This document shows positions 25,022-34,855 of a stretch of 64,000 nt of DNA, one piece after another; positions within the stretch are counted from its first letter, which is position 1, and every line of letters begins with the position of its first letter. Below the pieces are notes generated by a model that was not told the origin of the DNA, did no database searches, and saw only the letters and a program-made list of their open reading frames with translations. The stretch spans positions 1 to 64,000 of the forward strand of contig NZ_JAACFT010000009.1 of NCBI RefSeq assembly GCF_029051685.1, read 5' to 3'. The translations under genes were made by a program, and so were the position numbers. This DNA comes from Bradyrhizobium sp. CSA207. Its GTDB lineage: Bacteria; Pseudomonadota; Alphaproteobacteria; Rhizobiales; Xanthobacteraceae.

Positions 25022-25050
25022 ATATGGGCATATCCCCGTGTGGGTTCAAG
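25022..25050 (-). promoter_or_regulatory. RpoH (sigma-32) type promoter of hsp20
   Basis: CTTGAA (25045-25050) and CCCATAT (25022-25028) lie 16 bases apart on the minus strand, close to the sigma-32 consensus CTTGAA-N11-16-CCCATNT. Transcription would start about 60 bases before the hsp20 ATG, giving the leader that holds the ROSE hairpin. Confidence 0.65.
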
Positions 25051-25125
25051 CAGGTAGCCGAGGGGCTGTGGATGGGTCATCTCGCGCCAGCGACCCGGCC
25101 CGTCGTCGCGCAAATGCTGCCGGAT

Positions 25126-25200
25126 CGTCATGGCCGGGCTTGTCCCGGCCATCCACGACCTTCTCGTGCGCTAAAACATGGATGCCCGGGACAAGCCCGA
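25126..25200. repeat. Intergenic repeat (TGGCCGGGCTTGTCCCGGCCA type)
   Basis: ATGGCCGGG/CCCGGCCAT and the later ATGCCCGGGACAAGCCCG half mirror each other in the gap between the hsp20 promoter and the ugpC end. No gene is visible in the rest of 25051-25303. Confidence 0.65.
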
Positions 25201-25303
25201 GAACGGCGAATCTGCCCGGCGATTTTTCCCAACAAAAACAGACCCCCGGCTACTGTGCATGGGGTTGTTTCGCGCCTTTTGTTTACCGGTCGTTCGGAAC
25301 CGG

Positions 25304-26392
25304 TCAGGCCTCGACCCGCGTCCGCCCGTCGCCGCTGAACAGATGCAGCTTCGCCCGCACCGCTGCGACGCGGATTTTCTCGCCAATGGCCGGGGCCTCG
25401 GTTCCGGGAATCCGGACGATGATTTCGCCCGGCGGCAGCTCGCCGGGATTGGCGGCGATACGCTGCTCGTCATGCGCCCGCGCGCCGTAGATGAAGGTTT
25501 CGGCGCCGACGCGCTCGATCGCCTCCACGGTCAGCGGCAGCGCGATCCCGCCGGCCGGCGTCTGGTCGGTGATGACGAAATCTTCCGGGCGGATGCCAAG
25601 GATGCCGGCCTCGCTCGCGCGGCCATCGCCGAGCTGCGACTTGATCTCGTCCTGGTGGATCGACATCAGATTCATCGGTGGTGCCCCGATGAATGAGGCG
25701 ACGAACGTTGTCGCCGGCTTCTCGTAGATCGCCAGCGGATTGCCGACCTGCTCGACCTGGCCGCCATTCATCACGACGAGAATGTCGGCGAGCGTCATCG
25801 CCTCGAGCTGGTCGTGGGTGACGTAGATCGACGTCGTGTTCAGTCGGCGCTGCAATTTGCGGATCTCGACCCGCATCGCGATGCGCAGTTTTGCATCGAG
25901 ATTGGACAGCGGCTCGTCGAACAGAAACACCTTTGGCTGGCGCACGATGGCGCGGCCCATGGCGACGCGCTGGCGCTGGCCGCCGGAGAGCTGGCGCGGC
26001 TTGCGCTCCAGCATCGAGGTCAGCTCGAGCACGCGCGCGGCTTCCTCGACGCGGGTCTTGATCTCGGCCTCCGCCATGCCGCGGTTGCGCAGGCCGTAGG
26101 CCATGTTGTTGTAGACGCTCATATGCGGATAGAGCGCGTAGTTCTGGAACACCATCGCGATGTCACGATCGGCGGGCTCGACCTGGTTGACCACGCGGCC
26201 GCCGATGTCGATCTCGCCGCCGGTCACCGTTTCCAGCCCGGCGACCATGCGCAGCAGGGTCGACTTGCCGCAGCCGGAGGGGCCGACCAGCACGCAGAAC
26301 TGCCCGTCGCCGACATCGACGTCGACGCCCTTGATGGCCTCGAAGCCGCCGGGATAGGTCTTGCGCACGTTGCGCAGGGTGACGTTAGCCAT
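25304..26392 (-). CDS. ugpC: sn-Glycerol-3-phosphate ABC transporter ATP-binding protein
   Basis: UgpC is the ATPase of the UgpBAEC importer for glycerol-3-phosphate and glycerophosphodiesters. The 362-residue protein has Walker [10 protein letters not shown], the signature [19 protein letters not shown], Walker [13 protein letters not shown] and the H-loop in [12 protein letters not shown]-terminal MalK-type TOBE domain follows. It is the last gene of ugpB-A-E-C, 20 bases behind ugpE. Confidence 0.95.
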   Translation of the reverse strand: MANVTLRNVRKTYPGGFEAIKGVDVDVGDGQFCVLVGPSGCGKSTLLRMVAGLETVTGGEIDIGGRVVNQVEPADRDIAMVFQNYALYPHMSVYNNMAYGLRNRGMAEAEIKTRVEEAARVLELTSMLERKPRQLSGGQRQRVAMGRAIVRQPKVFLFDEPLSNLDAKLRIAMRVEIRKLQRRLNTTSIYVTHDQLEAMTLADILVVMNGGQVEQVGNPLAIYEKPATTFVASFIGAPPMNLMSIHQDEIKSQLGDGRASEAGILGIRPEDFVITDQTPAGGIALPLTVEAIERVGAETFIYGARAHDEQRIAANPGELPPGEIIVRIPGTEAPAIGEKIRVAAVRAKLHLFSGDGRTRVEA

Positions 26393-26412
26393 AAAAACTC
26401 ACTTCCAAAAAC

Positions 26413-27261
26413 CTACTTTTCCGTCTCGACCAATCCGCGCACGAACAATTTCTGCATGACGACCACGACGAACACCGGCGGCAGCATCGCCAGCACGGCG
26501 GTCGCCATCACGATCGGCCATTCGGTCAGCGCATCGGTGGTGGTGATCATCTTGCGGATGCCGACCTGGATGGTCTGCATGTCGTCGCGCGTGGTGATCA
26601 AGAGCGGCCAGAGATATTGATTCCAGCCGAGGATGAAGAGGATCACGAACAGCGCCGCCATGTTGGTGCGCGACAGCGGCAGCAGCGTATCCCAGAAGAA
26701 GCGGACCGGGCCGGCGCCGTCGATGCGCGAGGCTTCCAGCAGCTCGTCCGGCACGGTCATGAAGAACTGCCGGAATAGCAGCGTCGCGGTGGCCGAGGCA
26801 ATCAGCGGCAGCGACAGGCCGGCATAGCTGTCGAGCATGTGTAGGTCGGCGACGATCTTGTAGGTCGGATAGATGCGGACCTCGACCGGCAGCATCAGGG
26901 TGATGAAGATGATCCAAAAGATCGGCATCCGGAACGGAAAGCGGAAATAGACGATCGCATAGGCCGAGATGATCGAGATCGCGATCTTGCCGATTGCGAT
27001 CGCCAGCGCCATCACCAGCGAGTTCAGCATCATGTTGCCGACGGGCTCGCGGGTCGAGCCGCTCGTGCCGACGAAGATGGTCTGGTAATAGACCTCGAAG
27101 AAATGGCCGCCCGGCAACAGCGACATCTGCCCGTTGGCGATCAGCGCGTTGTCTTGAGTGGAGGCGATGATCGCGATGTAGACCGGGAAGGCGACGATCG
27201 CGATCCCGATCCACAGGATGATGTGGGCGACGTAGCGCCTGAAGCCCTCTTCCTCGACCAT
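26413..27261 (-). CDS. ugpE: sn-Glycerol-3-phosphate ABC transporter permease UgpE
   Basis: The 282-residue inner-membrane permease has six predicted transmembrane helices and the MalG-type EAA loop, EASRIDGAGPVRFFWDTLLPLS, that contacts UgpC. It pairs with UgpA to form the channel. Its start overlaps the ugpA stop by one base, so the two are coupled. Confidence 0.94.
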   Translation of the reverse strand: MVEEEGFRRYVAHIILWIGIAIVAFPVYIAIIASTQDNALIANGQMSLLPGGHFFEVYYQTIFVGTSGSTREPVGNMMLNSLVMALAIAIGKIAISIISAYAIVYFRFPFRMPIFWIIFITLMLPVEVRIYPTYKIVADLHMLDSYAGLSLPLIASATATLLFRQFFMTVPDELLEASRIDGAGPVRFFWDTLLPLSRTNMAALFVILFILGWNQYLWPLLITTRDDMQTIQVGIRKMITTTDALTEWPIVMATAVLAMLPPVFVVVVMQKLFVRGLVETEK

Positions 27262-28142
27262 CAGTAGGTCACCTTGCGTTCGACGAAGCGGAACTGAATT
27301 CCCGTCAGCACGATGACCATGACCATCAGGATGACCGATTGCGCCGCGGAGCTGCCGAGATTGCCGCCGAGCAGGCCGTCGGAATAGACCTTGTAGACCA
27401 GCGTCACCGTCGACGTTCCGGGGCCGCCGCGGGTCATGGTGTCGATGATGCCGAAGGTGTCGAAGAAGGCATAGACGATGTTGACGACCAGGAGGAAGAA
27501 GATGGTCGGCGACAGCAGCGGGAAGGTCACGGTCCAGAACCGCCGCATCGGGCGCGCGCCGTCGATCGCGGCGGCCTCGAGCACGCTCTTGGGGATCGCC
27601 TGCAGGCCAGCGAGGAAGAACAGGAAATTATAGGAGATCTGCTTCCACGCGGCGGCGAGGATGATCAGCGCCGCGGCCTGGTCGCCGTCGAGCAGCGGAT
27701 TCCAATCGACGCCTATCGCACGCAGATAGCGCGAGAGCACGCCGAGCGAGGGATGCAGCATGAAGATCCAGAGCACACCGACCACGGGCGGGGCCACCGC
27801 ATAGGGCCAGATCAGCAGCGTGCGGTAGAGCATCGAGCCACGCAGCGGCTTGTCCGCCATCACCGCGAGCAGCAGCGCAAAGGACAGCGACGAGACGGCG
27901 ATAGCGAACGAGAAGAAGAAGGTCCGGACGATCGCCGCGAAATAGGCGGGATCCCTGAACAGCTCGAGATAATTCTCGAACCAGACGAAGGTCGTCGACA
28001 GGCCGAAGGCGTCCTGGAGCAGGAAGGATTGGATCACCGCCTGCAAGGCCGGCCAATAGAAGAAAATCAGGACGATCGCGAGCTGCGGCGCGACCAGCGC
28101 ATAGGGCAATACCTTAGTCTGGAAAATGGCTTGCTTTTGCAT
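27261..28142 (-). CDS. ugpA: sn-Glycerol-3-phosphate ABC transporter permease UgpA
   Basis: The 293-residue permease of the MalF/UgpA type has six transmembrane helices and the EAA loop [25 protein letters not shown] short N-terminus precedes the first helix ([20 protein letters not shown]). It forms the channel with UgpE. It lies 50 bases behind ugpB. Confidence 0.94.
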   Translation of the reverse strand: MQKQAIFQTKVLPYALVAPQLAIVLIFFYWPALQAVIQSFLLQDAFGLSTTFVWFENYLELFRDPAYFAAIVRTFFFSFAIAVSSLSFALLLAVMADKPLRGSMLYRTLLIWPYAVAPPVVGVLWIFMLHPSLGVLSRYLRAIGVDWNPLLDGDQAAALIILAAAWKQISYNFLFFLAGLQAIPKSVLEAAAIDGARPMRRFWTVTFPLLSPTIFFLLVVNIVYAFFDTFGIIDTMTRGGPGTSTVTLVYKVYSDGLLGGNLGSSAAQSVILMVMVIVLTGIQFRFVERKVTY

Positions 28143-28192
28143 GATGTCAGCAGAGCGGCAGGCCGCGAATGCGTGGCCTGCCGCTCATCGCC

Positions 28193-29509
28193 TCACTTGA
28201 CGGCGGTCTTTTCGAACTGCCGCAGCATCGTGTTGCCGCGCTCGACGGCGGCGTCGAGCGCCTGCTTGGCGGTTTTCTTGCCGGCCAGCGCCTGCTCGAT
28301 CTCTTCCGACCAGACGTCACGGAGCTGAACCATGTTGCCGAGGCGCAGACCACGCGAGTTCTCGGTCGGCTCCTTGTTGGTCAGCTCGAGCAGCGGGGTC
28401 TCGAGATAGGGCTGATCCTTGTAGAAGCCTTCTGCCTTGGCCTTCTCATAGGCCGCCTTGGTGATCGGCAGATAGCCCGAGGCCTTGTGGATGTACACCT
28501 GGCGATCGGTGTCGGAGAGGAACGTCAGGAATTTCGCGACGCCCTTGTATTCCTCGGCCGACTTGCCGCCCATCACCCACAGCGAGGCGCCGCCGATGAT
28601 CGAGTTCTGCGGCGCGCCCTTGACGTCCGGATAATAGGGCATCGGCACCGCGGTGAAGTTGAACTTGGCCTGCGCCTTGACGTTGCCGAAGAATGCCGAC
28701 GATGTCAGGTAGATCGGGCATTCGCCGGAGGTGAAGCGGCCTTCACCGGTATTGGTGCGGCCGGCATAGTCATAGGTCTTGGTCTTCTGGAGCTCGACCA
28801 GGGTTTCGAGGTGCTTGACCTGGAGCGGTCCGTTGAACTCCAGCACGGTGTCGAAGCCGTCAAGGCCATTGGCCTTGCTGGCGAGCGGCACGTTGTGCCA
28901 GGCGGAGAGCTGCTCGAGATTGACCCAGGTGATCCAGGAGCCGGAGAAGCCGCAGGTGTCGTGACCGGCAGCCTTCAGCTTCTTGGCGGCCTCGAACGTT
29001 TCAGGCCAGGTCTTCGGGATCTCGACATTCGCCTTCTTCAGCTCGTCGAGGTTGACCCACATCACGGTCGAGGACGAGTTGAAGGGGAACGACAGCATCT
29101 CGCCCTTCGAGGTCGAATAGTAGCCGGTGATGGCGGGCAGGTAGATCTTGGGATCGAACTTCTCGCCGGCCTCGGCCATCAGCTTGTAGACGGGCTTCAC
29201 CGCGCCGGTCGCGGCCATCATGGTCGCGGTGCCGACTTCGAACACCTGCATGATATGCGGCGCGTTGCCGGCGCGGAACGCCGCGATCCCGGCGTTCATC
29301 GTGTCGGGGTAGTTGCCCTTGTAGGTCGGAATGACCTTGTAGTCGCTCTGCGACGCGTTGAAGTCGGTGGCGAGCTTGACGATAACCTCGTTGTTGGCGC
29401 CGGTCATCGCGTGCCACCACTGGATTTCGGTCACGGCCAAGGCCGGCGAGGCGCCCAAGCCAAACGTGACTGCAACAGCGGCAGCCGCACCAAAGTGTCG
29501 AAGAGCCAT
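28193..29509 (-). CDS. ugpB: sn-Glycerol-3-phosphate-binding protein UgpB
   Basis: The 438-residue periplasmic binding protein feeds the UgpAEC channel. A signal peptide ends at ALA (about residue 25), then the mature start VTEIQWWHAMTGANNEV follows with the extracellular solute-binding fold. The UgpB motif GSSW-like GFSGSWITWVNLEQ is present. ATG 29509 has GGGAGG eight bases upstream. It opens the operon, and a Pho-box-like site lies 55 bases further upstream. Confidence 0.94.
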   Translation of the reverse strand: MALRHFGAAAAVAVTFGLGASPALAVTEIQWWHAMTGANNEVIVKLATDFNASQSDYKVIPTYKGNYPDTMNAGIAAFRAGNAPHIMQVFEVGTATMMAATGAVKPVYKLMAEAGEKFDPKIYLPAITGYYSTSKGEMLSFPFNSSSTVMWVNLDELKKANVEIPKTWPETFEAAKKLKAAGHDTCGFSGSWITWVNLEQLSAWHNVPLASKANGLDGFDTVLEFNGPLQVKHLETLVELQKTKTYDYAGRTNTGEGRFTSGECPIYLTSSAFFGNVKAQAKFNFTAVPMPYYPDVKGAPQNSIIGGASLWVMGGKSAEEYKGVAKFLTFLSDTDRQVYIHKASGYLPITKAAYEKAKAEGFYKDQPYLETPLLELTNKEPTENSRGLRLGNMVQLRDVWSEEIEQALAGKKTAKQALDAAVERGNTMLRQFEKTAVK

Positions 29510-29563
29510 CAAGAAAACCTCCCTAGGGCCGTCAAAATTGATCGCTTGCGCTAGCAGCGCCAT

Positions 29564-29581
29564 ATGACGTTCACATGACTG
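29564..29581 (-). promoter_or_regulatory. Pho-box-like site upstream of ugpB
   Basis: On the minus strand CAGTCAT-GTGA-ACGTCAT has the 7-4-7 direct-repeat layout of the PhoB site CTGTCAT-N4-CTGTCAT, with six and five of seven matches. ugp operons are PhoB targets under phosphate limitation in many bacteria. Confidence 0.6.
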
Positions 29582-29779
29582 TGTAAGCGGCCGAAACGAA
29601 AGCGGCAAGCGCTGCAAAAGGGAAGCGGTCAATTAGGCGAAGGTGCCGTGGTCAGCGGCAGCTGTTCGCGGTGCACACTCGCGCCCGCGCCGCAGCATGG
29701 CATCGGTTGATGCGGAAGGCGAGCGCCGCCAGTGCGGAATGGCGTTGGGTAAAACCGATGCGGCCCCGGTCTGCCTTAA

Positions 29780-29911
29780 CCTCTCCCGCCTGCGGGAGAG
29801 GTCGGCGCATAGCGCCGGGTGAGGGCTCTCTCCTCTTGGGGAGTCTCACTGCGGAGACACCCTCTCCCCGACCCTTCCCCGACCCTCTCCCGCAAGCGGG
29901 AGAGGGAGCGC
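29780..29911. repeat. Pair of inverted palindromic repeats
   Basis: The left arm (29780-29826) is CCTCTCCCGCCTGCGGGAGAGG then a CGCATAGCGCC hairpin and GGTGAGGG. The right arm (29857-29911) returns in the opposite orientation to CTCTCCCGCAAGCGGGAGAG. The 30-base spacer holds no gene. The rest of the 29510-29952 gap shows the Pho-like site and nothing more. Confidence 0.75.
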
Positions 29912-29952
29912 ACTGCCTCTGCGGCAATGCTGAAGCCTAGTCCATGAAGCCC

Positions 29953-31173
29953 CTACCGCTTGCGCTCGGGTCCGCAGACGGTGCCCTTCTCGACCATCGC
30001 GTCGATCTCGGCCCTGGAGTAGCCGAACTCGCCCAGCACCTCCGCCGCATGCTGGCTGAATTTCGGCGGCAGGCGGCGCAGGCTCGGCTTGCTGCGATCG
30101 AGCCGGATCGGCGAGGCGACGCCCTTGTACCAATCCTTCTCGATGACATCGCCGCGGTGGATCGTGTGCGGGTTGGTCAATGCCTGGTCGATCTTCTGCA
30201 CGGGACCTGCGGGCAGGCCTGCGGCGAGCAGGCGATTGCACAGCGGCTCGGCCTCGTGCTGGCTGAACACGGCGGCGAGCTCGGCGCGCAGCGCCTCGCG
30301 ATTGGCGATGCGGTCCTTGTTGCGGGCAAAGCGCGGATCGGTGCCGAGCTCGGGCTTGCCGATCTCCTTGGCAAGCTTGCGGAAGGTGCCGTCATTGCCG
30401 ACGCCGATGAAGATGTCGTCGGTCTTGGTCGGGAAGATCGCGTAAGGCACGAGGTTGGGATGCTCGTTGCCGGTCAGGCCGGGGGGCTTGCCATGCATGA
30501 AATAGTTCGCGGTGTGCGGATGCATGATGGCGAGCCCGGTCTCGTACAGCGTGGTCTCCAGGAACTGGCCCTGGCTGGAACGCTGCCGCTCCGACAGCGC
30601 CATCAGGATGCCGATCGCCGCATAGAGCCCGGTGGTGATGTCGACCAGCGGCACGCCGATACGCATCGGCCCGCTCTCGGGCGAGCCGGTCGCTGCGATC
30701 ATGCCGGTCATGGCCTGGATGATGGCGTCATAGCCGGGATTGCCGCCGCGCGGGCCGTCGGCACCGAAGCCGCAGATCCGGCAATGCACGAGGCGCGGGA
30801 ATTTCTTGCGCAGCACCTCGTTGCCGATGCCCCATTTCTCCAGCGTGCCCGGCTTGAAATTCTCGATCAGGACGTCGGCCGTCTCCAGCATCTTGAGCAG
30901 CACGATACGGCCGCCCTCGGAGGCGAGGTCGAGGCCGATCGAGCGCTTGTTGCGGTTGATGCCGACGAAATAGGCCGCGTCTTCCTCGTGGAAGGGAGGG
31001 CCCCAGTCGCGCACCTCGTCGCCGGCGGGCGGCTCGACCTTGATCACGTCGGCGCCGTGGTCGGCGAGGATCTGGGTGCAGTAGGGGCCACCGAGCACCC
31101 GCGTGAGATCGATGACGCGCAGTCCGCTCATCGCGCCCATAGCGGTTTCAGAACCCGCGACTTCAGAACTCAT
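29953..31173 (-). CDS. CaiB/BaiF family (class III) CoA-transferase
   Basis: The 406-residue cytoplasmic enzyme moves CoA between carboxylic acids through an aspartyl-CoA intermediate. The N-terminus has the family start GLRVIDLTRVLGGPYCTQILADHGADVIKVEPP, the mid region RNKRSIGLDL, and the catalytic Asp is probably that in GYDAIIQAMTGM. The pair of acids cannot be deduced. I start at ATG 31173; a longer frame to 31236 adds 21 atypical residues. It is a single gene. Confidence 0.88.
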   Translation of the reverse strand: MSSEVAGSETAMGAMSGLRVIDLTRVLGGPYCTQILADHGADVIKVEPPAGDEVRDWGPPFHEEDAAYFVGINRNKRSIGLDLASEGGRIVLLKMLETADVLIENFKPGTLEKWGIGNEVLRKKFPRLVHCRICGFGADGPRGGNPGYDAIIQAMTGMIAATGSPESGPMRIGVPLVDITTGLYAAIGILMALSERQRSSQGQFLETTLYETGLAIMHPHTANYFMHGKPPGLTGNEHPNLVPYAIFPTKTDDIFIGVGNDGTFRKLAKEIGKPELGTDPRFARNKDRIANREALRAELAAVFSQHEAEPLCNRLLAAGLPAGPVQKIDQALTNPHTIHRGDVIEKDWYKGVASPIRLDRSKPSLRRLPPKFSQHAAEVLGEFGYSRAEIDAMVEKGTVCGPERKR

Positions 31174-31361
31174 GCCTTCGCTTCCCCTGTGTCGATCATT
31201 GATCACAGGCCTAGCGAGGTTCGTGCACGCCGGCAATGGCCCCGGGCGTGGGGCCGCATGCGCCGCCGCACATCAATCCCGCGGCGTGGCAAATCGATCG
31301 GCAAATCGATCGGAATGGCCAGCCCGAGGGGGATCTCGGGCCAGCCGATCCGCCGTTCCGA

Positions 31362-31787
31362 TCAGACGACCGTCAGGCGGACGTCGACATTGCCGCGGGT
31401 GGCGTTGGAATAGGGGCACACCTGGTGAGCCTTCTCGACCAGCGCCTCGGCTTCCGCACGGGCGAGCCCCGGCAGCGAGACGGAAAGATCGATGTCGAGG
31501 CCGAACCCGCCTGCCGAACGCGGGCCGATGCCGACGGTCGAGGTGACGGCGGCGTCGGCCGGGACCTTCGGTCCGCCCTGGGAGGCCACGAACTTCATCG
31601 CGCCGATGAAGCAGGCGGCATAGCCGGCGGCAAACAGCTGCTCGGGATTGTTGCCGGCACCGCCGCCGCCGCCGAGCTCCTTCGGCGTGGTGAGCTTGAC
31701 GTCGAGCGCGCCGTCGAGCGTTGCGGCATGGCCGTCGCGGCCGCCGGTGGCCTTGGCGCTGGTCTTGTAGAGAACATTCACGGACAT
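31362..31787 (-). CDS. ohr: Organic hydroperoxide resistance protein
   Basis: The 141-residue Ohr/OsmC thiol peroxidase reduces organic hydroperoxides. Its two active cysteines lie in AACFIGAM (about residue 59) and [13 protein letters not shown] (about residue 124). It is divergent from an OhrR gene over a 158-base gap with AT-rich inverted repeats, the usual ohr/ohrR layout. Confidence 0.95.
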   Translation of the reverse strand: MSVNVLYKTSAKATGGRDGHAATLDGALDVKLTTPKELGGGGGAGNNPEQLFAAGYAACFIGAMKFVASQGGPKVPADAAVTSTVGIGPRSAGGFGLDIDLSVSLPGLARAEAEALVEKAHQVCPYSNATRGNVDVRLTVV

Positions 31788-31842
31788 TGTCGTCTCCCTG
31801 TGGTTTTCCGGGGTCGCAGCGATCTATATCGCAGACAATTAG

Positions 31843-31891
31843 ATTGCACGCAATTGAAATTGAAATGCCTCACACTTAATTGTTCGCAATT
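31843..31891. promoter_or_regulatory. Candidate OhrR operators between ohr and ohrR
   Basis: ATTGC-AC-GCAAT (31843-31854) and AATTG-TTCG-CAATT (31878-31891) are perfect inverted repeats of related sequence in the divergent promoter region. OhrR binds AT-rich inverted repeats of this sort in other bacteria. Confidence 0.55.
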
Positions 31892-31945
31892 GAATACGCG
31901 GCCGCCAGGTCCCAGAATGGCGGAACGAATCTCGAGAGATCGAAC

Positions 31946-32407
31946 ATGGCTCGCAAACAATCGGCGGCGGACGCGCCGCTGCGGCTCGATAACCAGATCT
32001 GCTTTGCGGTCTATTCGGCCGCGCACGCCTTTAACCGCGTCTACAAGCCGCTGCTCGACCGGCTCGGCCTGACCTATCCGCAATATCTGGTGATGCTGGT
32101 GCTGTGGGAGCGCGACGATGTGCCGGTCAAGGACATCGGCGAACGCCTGTTTCTCGATTCAGGGACACTGACCCCACTGCTGAAGCGTCTGGAGGCCGCT
32201 CATCTGGTCAGGCGCACGCGCTCCAGCGAGGACGAGCGCCTGGTGCTGATCGCGCTGACACCGCAGGGCCATGCGCTGAAGGAAAAAGCACGCGCCGTGC
32301 CGCAGTCGATCCTGGCGGCATCGGACTGCTCGGTATCGGAACTGGTGACGATGAAGGACGAAATCGTCGCGTTGCGCGACAGGCTCAACGCCGTGATCGG
32401 GGAGTAG
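31946..32407 (+). CDS. ohrR: MarR-family peroxide-sensing repressor OhrR
   Basis: The 153-residue repressor has the MarR winged HTH with [29 protein letters not shown]. The reactive cysteine lies in the N-terminal stretch [11 protein letters not shown], as in OhrR. Oxidation of that cysteine releases ohr. I start at ATG 31946; a longer frame to 31880 would include the operator sequence. Confidence 0.93.
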   Translation: MARKQSAADAPLRLDNQICFAVYSAAHAFNRVYKPLLDRLGLTYPQYLVMLVLWERDDVPVKDIGERLFLDSGTLTPLLKRLEAAHLVRRTRSSEDERLVLIALTPQGHALKEKARAVPQSILAASDCSVSELVTMKDEIVALRDRLNAVIGE

Positions 32408-32416
32408 GGAGGTTCG

Positions 32417-32659
32417 TCAAAGAAGCCGATTCTTCGTGAAGGCTTGGCCCGAGTGAGATTTCAAATATCTTTCAAACGCAAGTGCTTTGTATTTGTCGGC
32501 GAAAGCGCAGTACCAAATCAACTTCCAAGGCTTGAACTTGGCAGTATGGCTGGATTTCCCGGCATTGTGTTCCGGCACCCGCCGCTTCAAATCTTCCGTG
32601 GCCCCGATGTATTCCTGCTCGGGAAATTCGATGCTGCGGAGGATGTAGACCTACCACAT
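32417..32659 (-). pseudogene. GIY-YIG nuclease gene broken by a stop at codon 3
   Basis: Read from ATG 32659, codons are MW, then TAG, then VYILRS, and an open GIY-YIG frame to TGA at 32417. The rest is intact: EYIGATEDLKRRVPEHNAGKSSHT, and AFERYLKSHSGQAF, covering the second tyrosine motif, the conserved arginine and the glutamate. Close relatives normally begin MWYVYILRS, so the TAG replaces a tyrosine codon. No other in-frame start (ATG, GTG or TTG) is close by. Confidence 0.75.
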
Positions 32660-32732
32660 TGACGGCTATCGCCTGGGTAGTCGCTAGGTGGGTGTGTCAC
32701 CAGTCCGTCTTCGCCCTTCGGGCTTGGCCGGA

Positions 32733-32794
32733 CACCACGCTTCACCCTTCGGGCTCTGCGCGGCTGCGCCACGCGTAGCCCGAAGGGCGAAGCG

Positions 32795-32797
<3 letters not shown>
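32733..32797. repeat. Long inverted repeat abutting the tRNA-Ala 3' end
   Basis: CCACGCTTCACCCTTCGGGC is mirrored by GCCCGAAGGGCGAAGCGTGG with one mismatch. It runs into the tRNA-Ala CCA end. It is downstream of the tRNA, so it could also act as its transcript end. Confidence 0.6.
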
Positions 32798-32870
<73 letters not shown>

Positions 32871-32936
32871 TTAACCGTCCGACGCGCCTTGGGCGACGCG
32901 TCGGGAAAGACCCAGAACCACAGTTCTGGAATTATC

Positions 32937-33347
32937 TCAAGTCTCTTCGTCACCGCCGACATCACCAATGATGTCGGTCACGTCCTCATCACCCTCTTCG
33001 TCGTCGGGGATGAAGGTCGAATCATCGTCGTCATCGTCCTCGATGGTCTCGTCGGCTTCGATGTCGTCCTCGGATTCGGGCACGACGGCCTTGACCTTGC
33101 CGGTGTTCTCCTCGGCGTCGGCTTCCTCGAGCGAGACCAACTCTTCGGCCTCCGCCGGCTCGGGCGTGGTGTCGGCGGCTGGAGCATGCCTCGCTTCTGC
33201 CCCGCGGGTCGCACGGGCCGGCGCCAGCGGGGCGATCGGCACGACTTCGCCCGTGTACGGCGAGATCACCGGACTCTTGTTGAGGTCATAGAACTTTTTG
33301 CCCGTGGTCGGGCAAATACGTTTAGTTCCGAGTTCGGACTTGGCCAC
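32937..33347 (-). CDS. FYDLN acid family protein (TIGR02300)
   Basis: The 136-residue protein starts MAKSELGTKRICPTTGKKFYDLNKSPVISPYTGEV, the conserved FYDLN head with CPxxGKKFYDL, and continues in a long acidic tail ending in DDEEGDEDVTDIIGDVGG. The family is widespread in alphaproteobacteria and its function is unknown. It is divergent from aroA. Two hairpins (32878-32904 and 32912-32928) follow its stop. Confidence 0.9.
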   Translation of the reverse strand: MAKSELGTKRICPTTGKKFYDLNKSPVISPYTGEVVPIAPLAPARATRGAEARHAPAADTTPEPAEAEELVSLEEADAEENTGKVKAVVPESEDDIEADETIEDDDDDDSTFIPDDEEGDEDVTDIIGDVGGDEET

Positions 33348-33507
33348 GGCAGAGAAATCCTGGAATGTCTGAAAAGCGGTGTTTCACTTGGCTAGTTGGC
33401 GGCCCGCTGTCAATAGCGCATTACGGGAGAACGACATGCCGTGACGGAGCACGGACCATGTGGTACCTGCGCTCCCGCCGCTTGAGGGCAGATCCAAGGA
33501 CACAATC

Positions 33508-34845
33508 TTGACCCATTCCGACCAACCGAGGCCGCTCAAGTCTCGCACCAGCGGTCCCCTGACCGGGAAAGTACGGGTGCCCGGGGACAAGTCGATCTCC
33601 CATCGCGCCCTCATCCTGGGCGCGCTGGCGGTCGGCGAGACCCGGATTTCCGGCCTGCTCGAGGGCGAGGACGTCCTCAATACCGCGAAATCCATGCAGG
33701 CCTTGGGCGCCAGGGTCGAACGCACCGGCGATTTTGCCTGGAAGGTGAACGGCGTGGGCGTGGCCGGCTTTGCCCAGCCCAAGGCGGCGCTCGATTTCGG
33801 CAACTCCGGCACGGGTTGCCGGCTGGTCATGGGCGCCGTTGCCGGCTGCCCGATTTCGGCGGTGTTCGATGGCGACGCCTCGCTCCGCACCCGTCCGATG
33901 CGCCGGATCCTGGACCCGCTCGAAAAGATGGGTGCCAAGGTCGTTTCCGGCGGCGAGGGCGGCCGTCTGCCGCTGACCGTCCAGGGCGCGCGCGATCCCC
34001 TGCCGATCACATACAAAACCCCGGTGGCCTCGGCCCAGATCAAATCGGCCGTGCTGCTCGCGGGCCTGGCCGCGCCGGGCACGACCACCGTCATCGAGAC
34101 CGAAGCCAGCCGCGACCACACCGAGCTGATGTTGAAGCATTTTGGTGCCGACATCACCTCGACGCAGGAGGGCCGGCACGGCCGTCGCGTTGCACTGGTG
34201 GGACAGCCTGAACTGCATGGCGCCGTCGTCGTGGTGCCGGCCGATCCGTCCTCGGCGGCGTTTCCGGTCGTCGCCGCCCTGATCGTCGAAGGCTCCGACG
34301 TCACCCTGTCCGACGTCATGACCAATCCGCTGCGGACCGGCCTGTTCACCACGCTGCGTGAAATGGGCGCCTCGATCGAGGAAGGCGAAGTTCGCGGCGA
34401 TGCCGGCGAGCCGATGGCGCAGTTGCGGGTGCGCGCCTCGAAACTGCGCGGCGTCGAGGTGCCGCCGGAGCGCGCGCCCTCAATGATCGACGAATATCTG
34501 GTGCTGGCGGTGGCGGCCTCTTTCGCCGAAGGCACCACGATCATGCGCGGCCTGCAGGAGCTGCGGGTCAAGGAATCCGACCGGCTCGAAGCCACCGCCG
34601 AGATGCTGCGCGTCAACGGCGTGAAGGTCGAGGTCTCCGGCGATGATCTGATCGTCGAGGGCCGCGGTCACGTCCCTGGCGGCGGCCTCGTCGCCACCCA
34701 CATGGACCACCGTATCGCCATGTCGGCGCTGGTGATGGGTTGCGCGTCCGATCAGCCGGTCACCGTCGACGACACCGCCTTCATCGCCACCAGCTTTCCG
34801 GATTTCATTCCGATGATGCGTTCGCTAGGGGCCGAGTTTTCATGA
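33508..34845 (+). CDS. aroA: 3-phosphoshikimate 1-carboxyvinyltransferase (EPSP synthase)
   Basis: AroA joins shikimate-3-phosphate and phosphoenolpyruvate in aromatic amino-acid synthesis. The enzyme looks like the class II type: [17 protein letters not shown] (RxHxE) and [12 protein letters not shown] are all present. The active-site loop is GNSGTGCR with glycine retained, unlike the alanine of the glyphosate-tolerant CP4 enzyme. I start at TTG 33508 with AAGGA seven bases upstream, giving 445 residues; GTG 33460 is a longer option. It is normally followed by cmk and rpsA, but two foreign genes intervene. Confidence 0.94.
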   Translation: MTHSDQPRPLKSRTSGPLTGKVRVPGDKSISHRALILGALAVGETRISGLLEGEDVLNTAKSMQALGARVERTGDFAWKVNGVGVAGFAQPKAALDFGNSGTGCRLVMGAVAGCPISAVFDGDASLRTRPMRRILDPLEKMGAKVVSGGEGGRLPLTVQGARDPLPITYKTPVASAQIKSAVLLAGLAAPGTTTVIETEASRDHTELMLKHFGADITSTQEGRHGRRVALVGQPELHGAVVVVPADPSSAAFPVVAALIVEGSDVTLSDVMTNPLRTGLFTTLREMGASIEEGEVRGDAGEPMAQLRVRASKLRGVEVPPERAPSMIDEYLVLAVAASFAEGTTIMRGLQELRVKESDRLEATAEMLRVNGVKVEVSGDDLIVEGRGHVPGGGLVATHMDHRIAMSALVMGCASDQPVTVDDTAFIATSFPDFIPMMRSLGAEFS

Positions 34846-34855
34846 GGCCGCCGCC

